In this document: piece after piece, positions 16,111 through 24,501 of the stretch
How the letters are laid out: each line of letters opens with the position of its first letter
Position numbering within the stretch: the first letter of the stretch is position 1
NCBI RefSeq assembly: GCF_900106755.1
Contig: NZ_FNNN01000027.1
Coordinates: 1-64,000, forward strand
Source of the DNA: Bacteroides faecis MAJ27
Lineage (GTDB): Bacteria; Bacteroidota; Bacteroidia; Bacteroidales; Bacteroidaceae
Reading direction: 5' to 3'
Length of the DNA: 64,000 nucleotides
Made by a program: the position numbers and the translations under genes
Notes under the pieces: generated by a model
The model's database searches: none
What the model saw: the letters and a program-made list of their open reading frames with translations, nothing else
What the model was told of the DNA's origin: nothing

Positions 16111-16770
16111 ATGAGTATATGGGCAAAAATAGCGAAGTATGGCGGCAGTGCCTTGAAAGGTGTGGGTAGTGTCGCCAAACAAGGACTGAAATCTGCAAGC
16201 AATACGGCTGTGCATCCCACCCAAGCACTAAAAGGCGCAGGAAGTGCAATGAAAACAGCCGCCGTGGGCAGCGCAGCAGGATATGTGGCATGGCAGAACC
16301 TTGTCAACGACAAGAGCATGGTGGAGATAGCCAGTGACGTGGTGGTCGGAAAAGACACCACGGAGAAAATATCCGAAGCTGTGGAAGATGTGAAAGGATT
16401 GAAGAACAAGGCAGGGGAAGCCGTGGATGCGGTGAATGGTGCCATGGGCGACATCAACAGCAAGTGGAGCGGAATGAGTAACTTCTTCCGTGGCATCTTC
16501 GGAGGAAACGGACTGGAGATGTTTGGTAACTTCTTCAAGAACTTAGGGAAAGGCAACGTGTCGGGATTGAGCATTGCAGGACTGGTAACAGCAGCGTTCC
16601 TCACTTTCGGACGTTTCGGATGGCTTGGCAAGATAGCAGGAGCCATGCTCGGCATGATGCTCATCGGCAACAATTCCAATATCAAGAACATTGTCAGTGG
16701 TGATGGCGGTCAAGGAAGAAATGTGAACGAAGCAGAAACAACCACACGCAGTGGCGGCATGAAACGATAA
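16111..16770 (+). CDS. Membrane-associated protein of the mobile-element operon
   Basis: The 219-aa protein starts with a basic amphipathic stretch (MSIWAKIAKYGGSALKGVG) rich in Gly, Ala and Ser. It has a helix-rich middle and then a hydrophobic stretch at about 150-195 (LSIAGLVTAAFLTFGRFGWL and KIAGAMLGMMLIGN) that could form one or two membrane helices. The end is RSGGMKR, a tail also seen on the ArdC/MutS-I fusion protein (22.2 kb), which may be a shared terminal signal. No family recognised. Similar hydrophobic C-terminal stretches occur in the 17928-19763 product, so the two may be membrane partners. Confidence 0.55.
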   Translation: MSIWAKIAKYGGSALKGVGSVAKQGLKSASNTAVHPTQALKGAGSAMKTAAVGSAAGYVAWQNLVNDKSMVEIASDVVVGKDTTEKISEAVEDVKGLKNKAGEAVDAVNGAMGDINSKWSGMSNFFRGIFGGNGLEMFGNFFKNLGKGNVSGLSIAGLVTAAFLTFGRFGWLGKIAGAMLGMMLIGNNSNIKNIVSGDGGQGRNVNEAETTTRSGGMKR

Positions 16771-16789
16771 ACATAAAAACGACAACAAC

Positions 16790-17617
16790 ATGAGATATAC
16801 AGAAGAAATGATGCTGCAATCAAAAAGCGGCTTTTGCATGCCCTTTGAGGAGCGAGGCAAGGATGTGGAACTGACACTTGGCTATGGAAAACAGAAGCAT
16901 CCTGTAACAGGAACCGTGTTCTTCCATCACGGACTGGACTTTGAGGCAAATCACTATCTGCTGTCTGCCTTGGCAAGCGGAACGGTATCGGGCATTGGCA
17001 ATGATGCGACACACGGCATCTACCAAGTGATACGCTACGGCAAATATGAAGTGACCTACGCCCACCTTGCCAACGTGTTCGTGAACTTCGGACAAACCGT
17101 GAAGGCAGGAAACATCGTGGCATTGAGCGGTGACAGACTGCATTTAGAGGTGAAGTTTGACGGCAAGGAAATCAATCCGATTGATTTTCTGACCATGCTA
17201 TATGGCAATGTGAAGGCAATGGAACAGACCGGTAAGACTGGTTTTCCTGAGTTTGAGACCTACGACATGAATATAGCCACACAGTATGACAAAGAACAGA
17301 AAGAGATAGAAGAATTGATGTTGCGCTTCATGCCATCGTATATGGAAGACCTGTATAAAGGTATGTATGTGACACCGCAACATGCAGAGCAGTCGCTAAG
17401 GAACATCTTTACCTTGTCAGCGGCGAAACACTATTTCTATGAAGCTATGCCATCCATCAGCAATCCGTTAGGCATCGGGCATAGAGCTATGCCCTTGGCT
17501 TGCAAGGTGCAGAACTTGCTGATTGCGGATTTCTTGAACTATCTGGCATTGCGGCATGGCATCTATCTGTCCACATTGAGCGAAGTTCTAAAAAAAAACT
17601 CCATGACGAAGCCATAA
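16790..17617 (+). CDS. LytM-like protein, zero-frame product of a frameshift-split gene
   Basis: The 275-aa zero-frame product lacks a signal peptide. Its M23-like domain spans about residues 20-145. The first motif HHGLD is kept, but the usual HxH is RLHLEVKF, so the catalytic first His is replaced by Arg and enzyme activity is doubtful. A helical region follows. The frame ends with KKNSMTKP just after a run of nine A. The -1 frame then stays open for 110 codons and ends in a TAATG overlap with the next gene, so the original protein is probably about 379 aa. The break is either a real recoding site, a mutation or a sequencing error. Confidence 0.7.
   Translation: MRYTEEMMLQSKSGFCMPFEERGKDVELTLGYGKQKHPVTGTVFFHHGLDFEANHYLLSALASGTVSGIGNDATHGIYQVIRYGKYEVTYAHLANVFVNFGQTVKAGNIVALSGDRLHLEVKFDGKEINPIDFLTMLYGNVKAMEQTGKTGFPEFETYDMNIATQYDKEQKEIEELMLRFMPSYMEDLYKGMYVTPQHAEQSLRNIFTLSAAKHYFYEAMPSISNPLGIGHRAMPLACKVQNLLIADFLNYLALRHGIYLSTLSEVLKKNSMTKP
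17590..17599 (+). other. A9 run containing an A AAA AAC slippery heptamer
   Basis: Nine A then C at 17590-17599. In the upstream reading frame the heptamer at 17593-17599 is A AAA AAC, a classic -1 ribosomal slippery sequence, and the same run could permit RNA polymerase slippage. A shift here joins the LytM-like protein to the downstream open frame. Confidence 0.6.
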
Positions 17618-17928
17618 GGACGAGTGGCATCATCGACCCGCTTGCTGAACTGGACATCGATGTGCAGAGCTTCGACATTCCAAGGTTGGTGAGCGTCTAT
17701 CCAGACCGTGCAGGAGTGAGATGGTGGACAAAGGCGTGGTTCAACAACAGAGAGGAAGGAGAATGCTCCGTGGAGATAGAACTGCAGCAAGCCATCCTCT
17801 TCATCCATAACAGAATAGAGAAGGACTCTTGGCTGGAGGAATACTTCCCCAAACAGATGGAAGTGTATCACCAAGCCATCGAGCAGACAAGAGAACAGAT
17901 ATTAGGTCAACTAAACGTAACGCTATAA
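17599..17928 (+). CDS. C-terminal part of the split LytM-like gene (-1 frame)
   Basis: After the A9 run the -1 frame encodes about 109 residues (LHDEAIRTSGIIDPLAELDI … TREQILGQLNVTL). The composition is protein-like, with an aromatic/acidic middle (GVRWWTKAWFNNREEGE). It has no plausible start of its own: the only in-frame start upstream is a GTG that would overlap the first part by over 100 bp. Its stop codon overlaps the next start as TAATG, which suggests that it is translated and coupled to it. I read it as the missing C-terminus of the 16790 gene. Confidence 0.6.
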   Translation, partial: LHDEAIRTSGIIDPLAELDIDVQSFDIPRLVSVYPDRAGVRWWTKAWFNNREEGECSVEIELQQAILFIHNRIEKDSWLEEYFPKQMEVYHQAIEQTREQILGQLNVTL

Positions 17929-19763
17929 TGAGTACTATCAAGAACCCGACACGCTTTGCAGAACTGGAGTATTGCCTTCAAGGATATTTTGACGGCAAGC
18001 TGGCACCTGTGATGAAACAGGTGCGAGATGACTTGACTCACAAGCAACTGGAGGAAAGAGGCAGATACCAGAGCAGTTTGGCAGGAGTGCTTGCTTCTGC
18101 CAATCCGTATGCCGACAACACCGAGTTTGTTCTAAAGCAAACAGGCAAATGGAACAGCAAAACCACGGAGGACTATCTGGCGATGTGCAACCAGAAGATA
18201 TGGAAGGACAAAAACATCGTGAAGGATTTGGCTCTTCTTGCTGGCGAGTGGCGCAATGCCGTGGTGAAGGAAATTGGACGAAGTAAATATGACGCTTTGT
18301 CGAAAGCCTGTGGCGAGGATTTGGCATACGCATACGTTGCACAAAGGATGGAAGACCTGATGATTGGGAAGCTCGTCAAGGACAATACACCCAAATCAAC
18401 GATGGACTACATCTTGCGAAAGGCAGCACAAAACAGCATCTGGGGACTGCAAGAAGAACTGATGAAGTCACCATTGACGGCTGAGATAGAAGCTCGTGGC
18501 GAGAAAGCCTATAAGCCAAGCAAGACGGAGAAGTTTGCAGGAAGGGCTACCGCCTCGGTAGTGGATGCCGTGACCATGGGCGGTATCGGTAGTTGGAAGT
18601 CATTGGCAACCTTGGTGGGGAGCGACATGGCATTGGGCTATATCCTCGATTCCAAGAAGGGAAACGGCGAACAGCGGAAAGAGCAAGTCATGGAATTGAG
18701 CATCAGCAAGGGCGTATTCGGACAGAACGGCAATGCCTTCACTGGTTTTCGCTCACAAGCCAAGAAAGTGAATGCCACCGACAATGGCTATGTCAAGACG
18801 CTCAACAGCAAACTCCATAACAAGATACATATCCCACAAAAAGCATTTACATCTATGGCATGGACAGATAACAGTTTTAAGTTTCCTTTCCAAAAAGAGC
18901 AAGAGAAACGGAACGATCCGAAATACAAGAATGTACCGCTGATAGTGGCACCCGGCAAGGAAGATGCCTATCTGGAAGAGAAAGCCAAGCACGACGCAGC
19001 CAAGGTTGCAGAGGCAGAGCGCATCATTCAAGAAAAGAAAGAGGCAGAGGCGCAACAAACAGAAACTGATGAACAACAGCAAGCGCAATCAGAGGAAGAA
19101 CTTCAAGACCAACCTGAAAATGATAACAGTAACGGTTGGGAAGGGCTGTTGAAGAACTTCGGACTGAATGGTTTCAGCGACATCGGCAATAACCTCGGCT
19201 ATGTGATAGCCATGTTGCCCGACATCCTTGTTGGACTGTTCACTGGCAAGACGCAATCATTAGGCTTGAAGGACAATATGATGCCAATAGCCGCCATTCT
19301 TGCAGGAATGTTTGTGAAAAATCCATTGCTGAAGATGACGCTCATCGGTATGGGCGGTGCCAATCTGCTGAACAAGGCAGGACATGAAGCATTGGCAAAC
19401 AAACGGGAAAGCAATGATGGAAATGCTGTATCATACGATAATACAACAGCACAAGCAGTGCAATATAAGTCCTATCCAGACGAACCGTTGAATCCCCGAA
19501 TAGCCAACCCTGTACTACAAGGCAACTGTTTAGTAGCAACCATCGACCGAGTGCCATACACCATCCAACTGCCAGAGCATGTGGTTGGAGCATATCGAGC
19601 AGGAGCCTTACCACTCAACACCCTTGCCAATGCCGTGCTTGCCAAGAGTGACCAGATGAGACAGATGGCAGAACGCAACTATGGCGAGCAAGAAGTGAGA
19701 AATGTGAGAAACGAGGCGATGGAAAACGCAGAGCAGCGAGAAGTTATTCAACGTTCAAGATAA
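17928..19763 (+). CDS. Large mobile-element protein with C-terminal membrane segments
   Basis: The start at 17928 (MSTIKNPTRFAELEYCLQGY) overlaps the previous stop as TAATG; the longer frame upstream is an extension through the previous gene. The 611-aa product is helical and charged for about 350 residues. A Glu/Gln-rich coiled-coil-like segment follows (about 350-405), then hydrophobic helices near 440-500 (LGYVIAMLPDILVGLFTGK and IAAILAGMFVKNPLLKMTL). The C-terminal domain (about 535-590) contains VLQGNCLVATIDRVPYTIQL. No family recognised. Its place between LytM-like and ArdC proteins suggests a transfer-machinery or membrane-anchoring role. Confidence 0.6.
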   Translation: MSTIKNPTRFAELEYCLQGYFDGKLAPVMKQVRDDLTHKQLEERGRYQSSLAGVLASANPYADNTEFVLKQTGKWNSKTTEDYLAMCNQKIWKDKNIVKDLALLAGEWRNAVVKEIGRSKYDALSKACGEDLAYAYVAQRMEDLMIGKLVKDNTPKSTMDYILRKAAQNSIWGLQEELMKSPLTAEIEARGEKAYKPSKTEKFAGRATASVVDAVTMGGIGSWKSLATLVGSDMALGYILDSKKGNGEQRKEQVMELSISKGVFGQNGNAFTGFRSQAKKVNATDNGYVKTLNSKLHNKIHIPQKAFTSMAWTDNSFKFPFQKEQEKRNDPKYKNVPLIVAPGKEDAYLEEKAKHDAAKVAEAERIIQEKKEAEAQQTETDEQQQAQSEEELQDQPENDNSNGWEGLLKNFGLNGFSDIGNNLGYVIAMLPDILVGLFTGKTQSLGLKDNMMPIAAILAGMFVKNPLLKMTLIGMGGANLLNKAGHEALANKRESNDGNAVSYDNTTAQAVQYKSYPDEPLNPRIANPVLQGNCLVATIDRVPYTIQLPEHVVGAYRAGALPLNTLANAVLAKSDQMRQMAERNYGEQEVRNVRNEAMENAEQREVIQRSR

Positions 19764-19790
19764 TAAAAGAAAACGTAAAACAATCATACA

Positions 19791-22208
19791 ATGAAAGAGA
19801 AAAGTCCACAAGAGAAGAATGCGGCAGAGCGTCAAGTGTCACTGATTACCGAGGCCCTGTCGAAAGCAGCCGACAACAAGGGTGTCTGGCTGAATGAGCA
19901 AGGAAAGCAATATCCACGGTTTTACCCGAAGGGAGCGGCAGTGAGTCCGTTCAATGCCCTCGTGATGGGATTGAACTCCGACAAGAACGGATTTTCTACA
20001 AATCTTTACACGTTATTTAGTGAAGCCAAGAAGCGAGACGAGTCTGTGATGGCGCATGAGAGAGGTGTGCCGTTCAACTGGTATGCGTGGAACAAATATG
20101 TGAACCGTCATAATCCGGAAGACATCATCAGCAGAAAGGACTACCAGGAATTGTCGGCTACCGATCAGACACAGTACAAGGGCATACATAATCGGGAAAT
20201 ACGAGTGCTGTTTAACATCGACCAGACCATGCTGCCACTGAAAGACAAGGAGAAATATGAAGATGTGGTGAAGGCGAATGTCGGTGCGAATGAAGACAAG
20301 GCATTTCGTAGCCAAGTAAATGACTTCATCCAGAAGATAAAGGAAAACCTGATGGCGGTGCGCAAAGACGGAAGCGGAGTGGCACACTATGACACAGAAA
20401 AAGATGCAGTGTATATGCCAAAGCAAGAAAACTTTGAGCATTATAGCGATTATGTGCAGGAAATGCTGCGCCAAGTGGTGAGTGCTACAGGACATCAACA
20501 GCGACTGGCAAGGGAGGGCATGGTGATGAAAAACGGCATTGCGCCATCGGAGGATGCCGTGAAGCAAGAGAAACTGGTTGTGGAACTGGCTTCGGGCATC
20601 AAGATGATGGAAATGGGTATGCCAGCCAAGATTTCCAAGGAGAATATTGGACTGGTGGACTACTGGAACCGCGAATTGAAGGAAAATCCATGCCTGATAG
20701 ATGCCATAGAGAGTGATGTGAACAATGCCTTGGACGTTATCCGCAAGGCAGAGCGTGGCGAGAAAATAGAATATTCATCCTTGAAGAACGAGCAGCAGAC
20801 CACCGAGATGCAAGCGCAGATGCCCAAACACTACTTTGTGGCAGATGAGATAGCCAAGCATCCCGACAGCGAACAAAAGTTTGTGGTGATAGTAAGGGAT
20901 ATGGAAAACAAGAGTGCCGATGTGGTATTGCCGGCAGGAGCATCATTGGAAGTAAACAACGAGGTGTCGGGCATGAGCAAGCAGCGCATTGAACATGCCT
21001 TGCAGAAGGAAGGTTTTCTGTCTGTCAAGTTCTACAATCCCGATGGTGCATTAGGCTACCATCCTGATGACAGTTATTTCGCAGGAAAGGACATCACCGT
21101 TGCAAGACTGAAGAACTGGCAATTGGAAGACATATCCAAGATAGACGTAAGCGATGCCGTGAGACAGAGCAAGCAGGTGGGCTTCGACCGCATACAGATG
21201 GTGCAGGATGACAACAAGCGTTGGGCGATGTATATCAAGCCCGAAGGACAGAAGGCATTCTCCATCTATCCCGACAAGGCGGATTTGAACCGCTTCTTCA
21301 CCACATTGAAACAGGCGCAGGACACGATGGACAGTTTGAGAGTGGAACTGGCACAGAAATACTATGCGATGGCAGAGACAAAGCCTGACCTGAAGGTGGA
21401 CTTGTTTGGCAGCGGTCAGCACAACGAGGTGGACATGAACCGCATACAGAAAGTGAACGTGTTCAAGGCAAAGAACGATGTCATTCTGTGTGCAGCCACC
21501 ATTGATGGCGCAGACAAGTTGCAGCCTCGTGTGGTATCGCCAAGCCAATGGCAACGAATGTGGATTGCCGAAGACAAGAACGAGTACAAAAAGCATCTTG
21601 CAGCAACCTTGTTTGCTGACATCCTGCAGAAAGGACAGACACAGGAGCAGACTGCATCTGAAAAGCAAGTTGAGGAAACCGATGTGAAGCAAGAAACACA
21701 AGTCTCCACCGATAAGAATGAGGAAGAACATCGAGAATATCATGAGGAAGAGAACAAGCAAGCTTCCTCTGAGGAAAAGACAGATATTAGGGAAGAGAAG
21801 GATGTGACTGTTCAAAGAGATAATAACGCTACTGTGGAAAAGAAGGAAGAAACAAAGGGTAAGCAGAAGGAAGAGACCAAGGACTCTCCCATCATGAAGC
21901 AATGGAAGGAGTTGAAAGCCAAGCATCCAGATGCTTTGCTGCTGTTTCGTGTAGGTGATTTTTATGAGATGTATGAACAGGATGCCAAGCGAGGAGCGGA
22001 AGTGTTGGGGATTACATTGACAAAGAGAAACACCCAAGCAGGTCACTACATGGCTGGCTTTCCACATCATGCCTTGGACACCTATCTGCCCAAGCTTATT
22101 CGAGCAGGAGAACGAGTAGCTATCTGTGACCAGTTGGAGGCACCCAAGCAGAAGCAAGAGGAGCAAAATACTGAGGAGCAGCAGCGTTCTGGCGGTATGA
22201 AACGATAA
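19791..22208 (+). CDS. ArdC-like ssDNA-binding protein with a C-terminal MutS domain I
   Basis: The 805-aa protein begins with an ArdC-like (DUF1738) N-terminal region at about 1-150 (RFYPKGAAVSPFNALVMGL and WYAWNKYVNRHNPEDIISR). A long middle has at least two repeats of a DUF3945-like beta module. An acidic Glu/Lys-rich linker spans about 620-695. The last 90 residues are a MutS mismatch-binding domain I: FRVGDFYEMYEQDAKRGAE, then GITLTKRN, AGFPHHALDTYLPKLI and VAICDQLE. The Phe-x-Glu motif of MutS (…DFYEMY) is kept, but there is no MutS ATPase. Such fusions occur in Bacteroides mobile elements. A role in protecting or binding transferred DNA is likely but unproven. Confidence 0.75.
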   Translation: MKEKSPQEKNAAERQVSLITEALSKAADNKGVWLNEQGKQYPRFYPKGAAVSPFNALVMGLNSDKNGFSTNLYTLFSEAKKRDESVMAHERGVPFNWYAWNKYVNRHNPEDIISRKDYQELSATDQTQYKGIHNREIRVLFNIDQTMLPLKDKEKYEDVVKANVGANEDKAFRSQVNDFIQKIKENLMAVRKDGSGVAHYDTEKDAVYMPKQENFEHYSDYVQEMLRQVVSATGHQQRLAREGMVMKNGIAPSEDAVKQEKLVVELASGIKMMEMGMPAKISKENIGLVDYWNRELKENPCLIDAIESDVNNALDVIRKAERGEKIEYSSLKNEQQTTEMQAQMPKHYFVADEIAKHPDSEQKFVVIVRDMENKSADVVLPAGASLEVNNEVSGMSKQRIEHALQKEGFLSVKFYNPDGALGYHPDDSYFAGKDITVARLKNWQLEDISKIDVSDAVRQSKQVGFDRIQMVQDDNKRWAMYIKPEGQKAFSIYPDKADLNRFFTTLKQAQDTMDSLRVELAQKYYAMAETKPDLKVDLFGSGQHNEVDMNRIQKVNVFKAKNDVILCAATIDGADKLQPRVVSPSQWQRMWIAEDKNEYKKHLAATLFADILQKGQTQEQTASEKQVEETDVKQETQVSTDKNEEEHREYHEEENKQASSEEKTDIREEKDVTVQRDNNATVEKKEETKGKQKEETKDSPIMKQWKELKAKHPDALLLFRVGDFYEMYEQDAKRGAEVLGITLTKRNTQAGHYMAGFPHHALDTYLPKLIRAGERVAICDQLEAPKQKQEEQNTEEQQRSGGMKR

Positions 22209-22224
22209 TAATGAGGATAAAGAC

Positions 22225-23829
22225 ATGAGCAAGAATCAGCAATATGCAGAAAGATATGCTGCCGAGGCGATGGAACAAATGAAGCGATATGGCATCCCTG
22301 CTTCCGTCACCTTGGCGCAAGGCATCTTAGAAAGCCGTAATGGACAGAGTGAACTGTCGCAGTTGGGCAACAACCACTTTGGCGTGAAGGCTTCGAAAAG
22401 TTGGTTGAAGAACGGTGGCGACTATCTTGTCTATACCGATGACAAGCCTAATGAGAAGTTCTGCAAGTATGCCACGGTGGGTGACTCATACGAGCACCAT
22501 TCCAAGATATTGAAGAACAGCAGCCGCTACAGCCAATGCTTCAAACTCTCTCCCGATGATTACAAGGGATGGACAAAAGGCATTGAGCGAGGCGGTTATG
22601 CCACCAGTGGAGGATATGCAGCCAGTTTGCAAAAGATTATCGAGATCAATGGATTACAGAAGTATGACCAACAGGTGATGCGAGAGATGAGGGCTGAGGG
22701 CAAGAAGTTCGGCGTAGAACAGAATGCAAGGACTTCAGCAACGGTATCGTCTTCGGTATCGACATCCAATAATGACGAAAAGAAGCAAACAGCATCTCAA
22801 ACAACCAACGACAAATACTCATTCCCTGTGAAAAGGGACGAGTTCTTGTTTGTCACTTCTCCATTCGGTATGCGTCAAGACCCTATGGACAAAAGCAAAC
22901 AGCAGATGCACAAGGGCATTGACATCAGAGCCAAGCATGATGATGTGTTGGCAACCGAGAATGGTGGCAAGGTGGTAGCTGTGAACCACAATGCCAATAC
23001 TGGCGGTGGCAAGTCTGTGACAGTGGAATATAGCAGAGCGAATGGAAGCAAGGTGCAAACCACCTATATGCACTTGGACAGTATCGTCGTGAAGGTGGGT
23101 GACGAGGTAAAAGCAGGACAGAAGTTAGGTGTATCTGGCAATACTGGAACGCGAACCACAGGTGAGCATCTGCATTTCGGGGTGAAGACCATATCGGCAG
23201 ACGGCAAGACAAGGGACGTGGATCCTGCATCGTACTTGGCGGAGATAGCACAGAAAGGTAATCTGAAGCAACAGGCATTGTATAACGGCAATGACCTGTT
23301 GGCAAAATACAAGGGAAATAGTTCGGCAGTGGACACGAGTCTGTCACCTGACGATTGGATGAAGAAATTGTTTTCATCCGAGGACGCAAGCACAGGATTG
23401 TCAAGTGCAGACCCGATAATGGGATTGGTGACTACCATGTATAGCAGTCTGCTTGCCCTCGCTGTGCAAATAGATAGTAAAAGCGAGGAAGAGCAAAAAG
23501 CGCAAATCTCAGAAGCTGTAAGCAAAAGGCAGGTGGACTTGAAACCGTTGATGCCGACTATGAAGGAGTGCGTGTTGAGTATTGGCGATAATGGAAAGGC
23601 TGTGTTGCAAGCGGACAATGGCACTACCAAAGTGACGAGAGAGCTGACCAATGCGGAGTTCTGTAGATTGTCGCAAGTGTTGGGTGATACCAACCTGAGC
23701 AATGATGCCAAGAAAATGCGCATCGCTGGAATGGTGAATACTATCGTGCTGACGCAACAGGCATCGCAAAACTATGAGCAAGTCCTGGAACAGCAAGAAG
23801 GTCAAAGTCAGACAATGCAAAGAAAGTAA
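22225..23829 (+). CDS. Bifunctional peptidoglycan hydrolase: glucosaminidase plus M23 peptidase
   Basis: The 534-aa protein has a GH73-type glucosaminidase domain at about 1-150 (VTLAQGILESRNGQSELSQL with the candidate catalytic Glu, then NNHFGVKASKSW). An M23 domain follows at about 205-345, with intact motifs MHKGID, TYMHLDS and GEHLHFGV. The remaining 190 residues are a helical C-terminal region. There is no signal peptide, so it may leave through the element's own transfer apparatus, as VirB1/P19-type transfer hydrolases do. It would cut both the glycan and peptide parts of the wall. It follows the ArdC/MutS-I gene by 16 bp. Confidence 0.85.
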   Translation: MSKNQQYAERYAAEAMEQMKRYGIPASVTLAQGILESRNGQSELSQLGNNHFGVKASKSWLKNGGDYLVYTDDKPNEKFCKYATVGDSYEHHSKILKNSSRYSQCFKLSPDDYKGWTKGIERGGYATSGGYAASLQKIIEINGLQKYDQQVMREMRAEGKKFGVEQNARTSATVSSSVSTSNNDEKKQTASQTTNDKYSFPVKRDEFLFVTSPFGMRQDPMDKSKQQMHKGIDIRAKHDDVLATENGGKVVAVNHNANTGGGKSVTVEYSRANGSKVQTTYMHLDSIVVKVGDEVKAGQKLGVSGNTGTRTTGEHLHFGVKTISADGKTRDVDPASYLAEIAQKGNLKQQALYNGNDLLAKYKGNSSAVDTSLSPDDWMKKLFSSEDASTGLSSADPIMGLVTTMYSSLLALAVQIDSKSEEEQKAQISEAVSKRQVDLKPLMPTMKECVLSIGDNGKAVLQADNGTTKVTRELTNAEFCRLSQVLGDTNLSNDAKKMRIAGMVNTIVLTQQASQNYEQVLEQQEGQSQTMQRK

Positions 23830-23887
23830 GATACTTGGAAGTTCCACATCTTGGTCGATTGAAAACGAATAAAAAAGTATTTGAGCT

Positions 23888-24496
23888 ATGATTAAATGTA
23901 ACGTAAGTGTGTGCGGAACCGTTAGCAAGGCTGCTGTGGTTCGCAATGGAAAGGACGGAATGCCGTTTACTACATATTCCGTGGATGTGGTGGTGCCAGC
24001 CAAGAAAGGTATCAACAAGACGGTGATGGTAAGCTGCATCATGGATGGAGATTGTGCCGAAGCTATCGTTGTGGGCAATCGCATTGAGTTGAAAGGTGTA
24101 TTGACCTTCAAGAAGAAAGATGACAACCTGTATTTCAACTTGAAAGTATCGGAAATGAACCTTTCGCCTGTATCGGAAAGCAAGGGTGGCATCGTGGGCG
24201 ACATGGAGTTCAAGGGCAAGGTCGGTAAGGACATTGATATGAAGAAAGGCAAAAATGGTAAGGCTTTCCTGATGTTTTCTGCTTTCAGTGCAGAGAAGAT
24301 TGGAGAAGAATTTGCCTTTACATGGGTGCGCTTTGTCCGGTTCTCGGAAGAAAAGGAAGAATGGCTGCAGCCGAAAGCTACCATCGAGGCAAAGGGCGAG
24401 TTGGAAATCTCGGTGTATAACGACAGACTTAACTTAGGCTGCAAGGTGGCGGAGTTGAACCAGTGGGAGAAGAAACCGTATCATCCTAACAATTAG
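23888..24496 (+). CDS. Tandem OB-fold single-stranded DNA-binding-like protein
   Basis: The 202-aa protein looks like two OB-fold halves. Half 1 (about 1-95) has CGTVSKAAVVRNGKDGMPFT and half 2 (about 105-190) has KGKVGKDIDMKKGKNGKAFL at the same relative position, then a beta strand of similar type. This resembles the SSB pattern (G.V..D……G.A…F.V). It lies 5 bp before the ArdC gene. It differs from the single-OB SSB at 41.7 kb. Binding of single-stranded DNA during transfer is a fair inference, not shown. Confidence 0.65.
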   Translation: MIKCNVSVCGTVSKAAVVRNGKDGMPFTTYSVDVVVPAKKGINKTVMVSCIMDGDCAEAIVVGNRIELKGVLTFKKKDDNLYFNLKVSEMNLSPVSESKGGIVGDMEFKGKVGKDIDMKKGKNGKAFLMFSAFSAEKIGEEFAFTWVRFVRFSEEKEEWLQPKATIEAKGELEISVYNDRLNLGCKVAELNQWEKKPYHPNN

Positions 24497-24501
24497 CAAG
24501 T

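Noticed and set aside
17500..17598. GTG start for a separate gene at 17500
   Set aside because: It would overlap the LytM-like gene by 118 bp and begin with residues that do not look like a start; a frameshifted extension explains the frame better.
21051..22232. 393-aa open frame on the minus strand
   Set aside because: It lies opposite the ArdC/MutS-I fusion gene, whose domains are clear; the Leu/Phe-rich composition is that of an antisense shadow.
23509..24444. 311-aa open frame on the minus strand
   Set aside because: Crosses two well-supported plus-strand genes and the gap between them; shadow frame.
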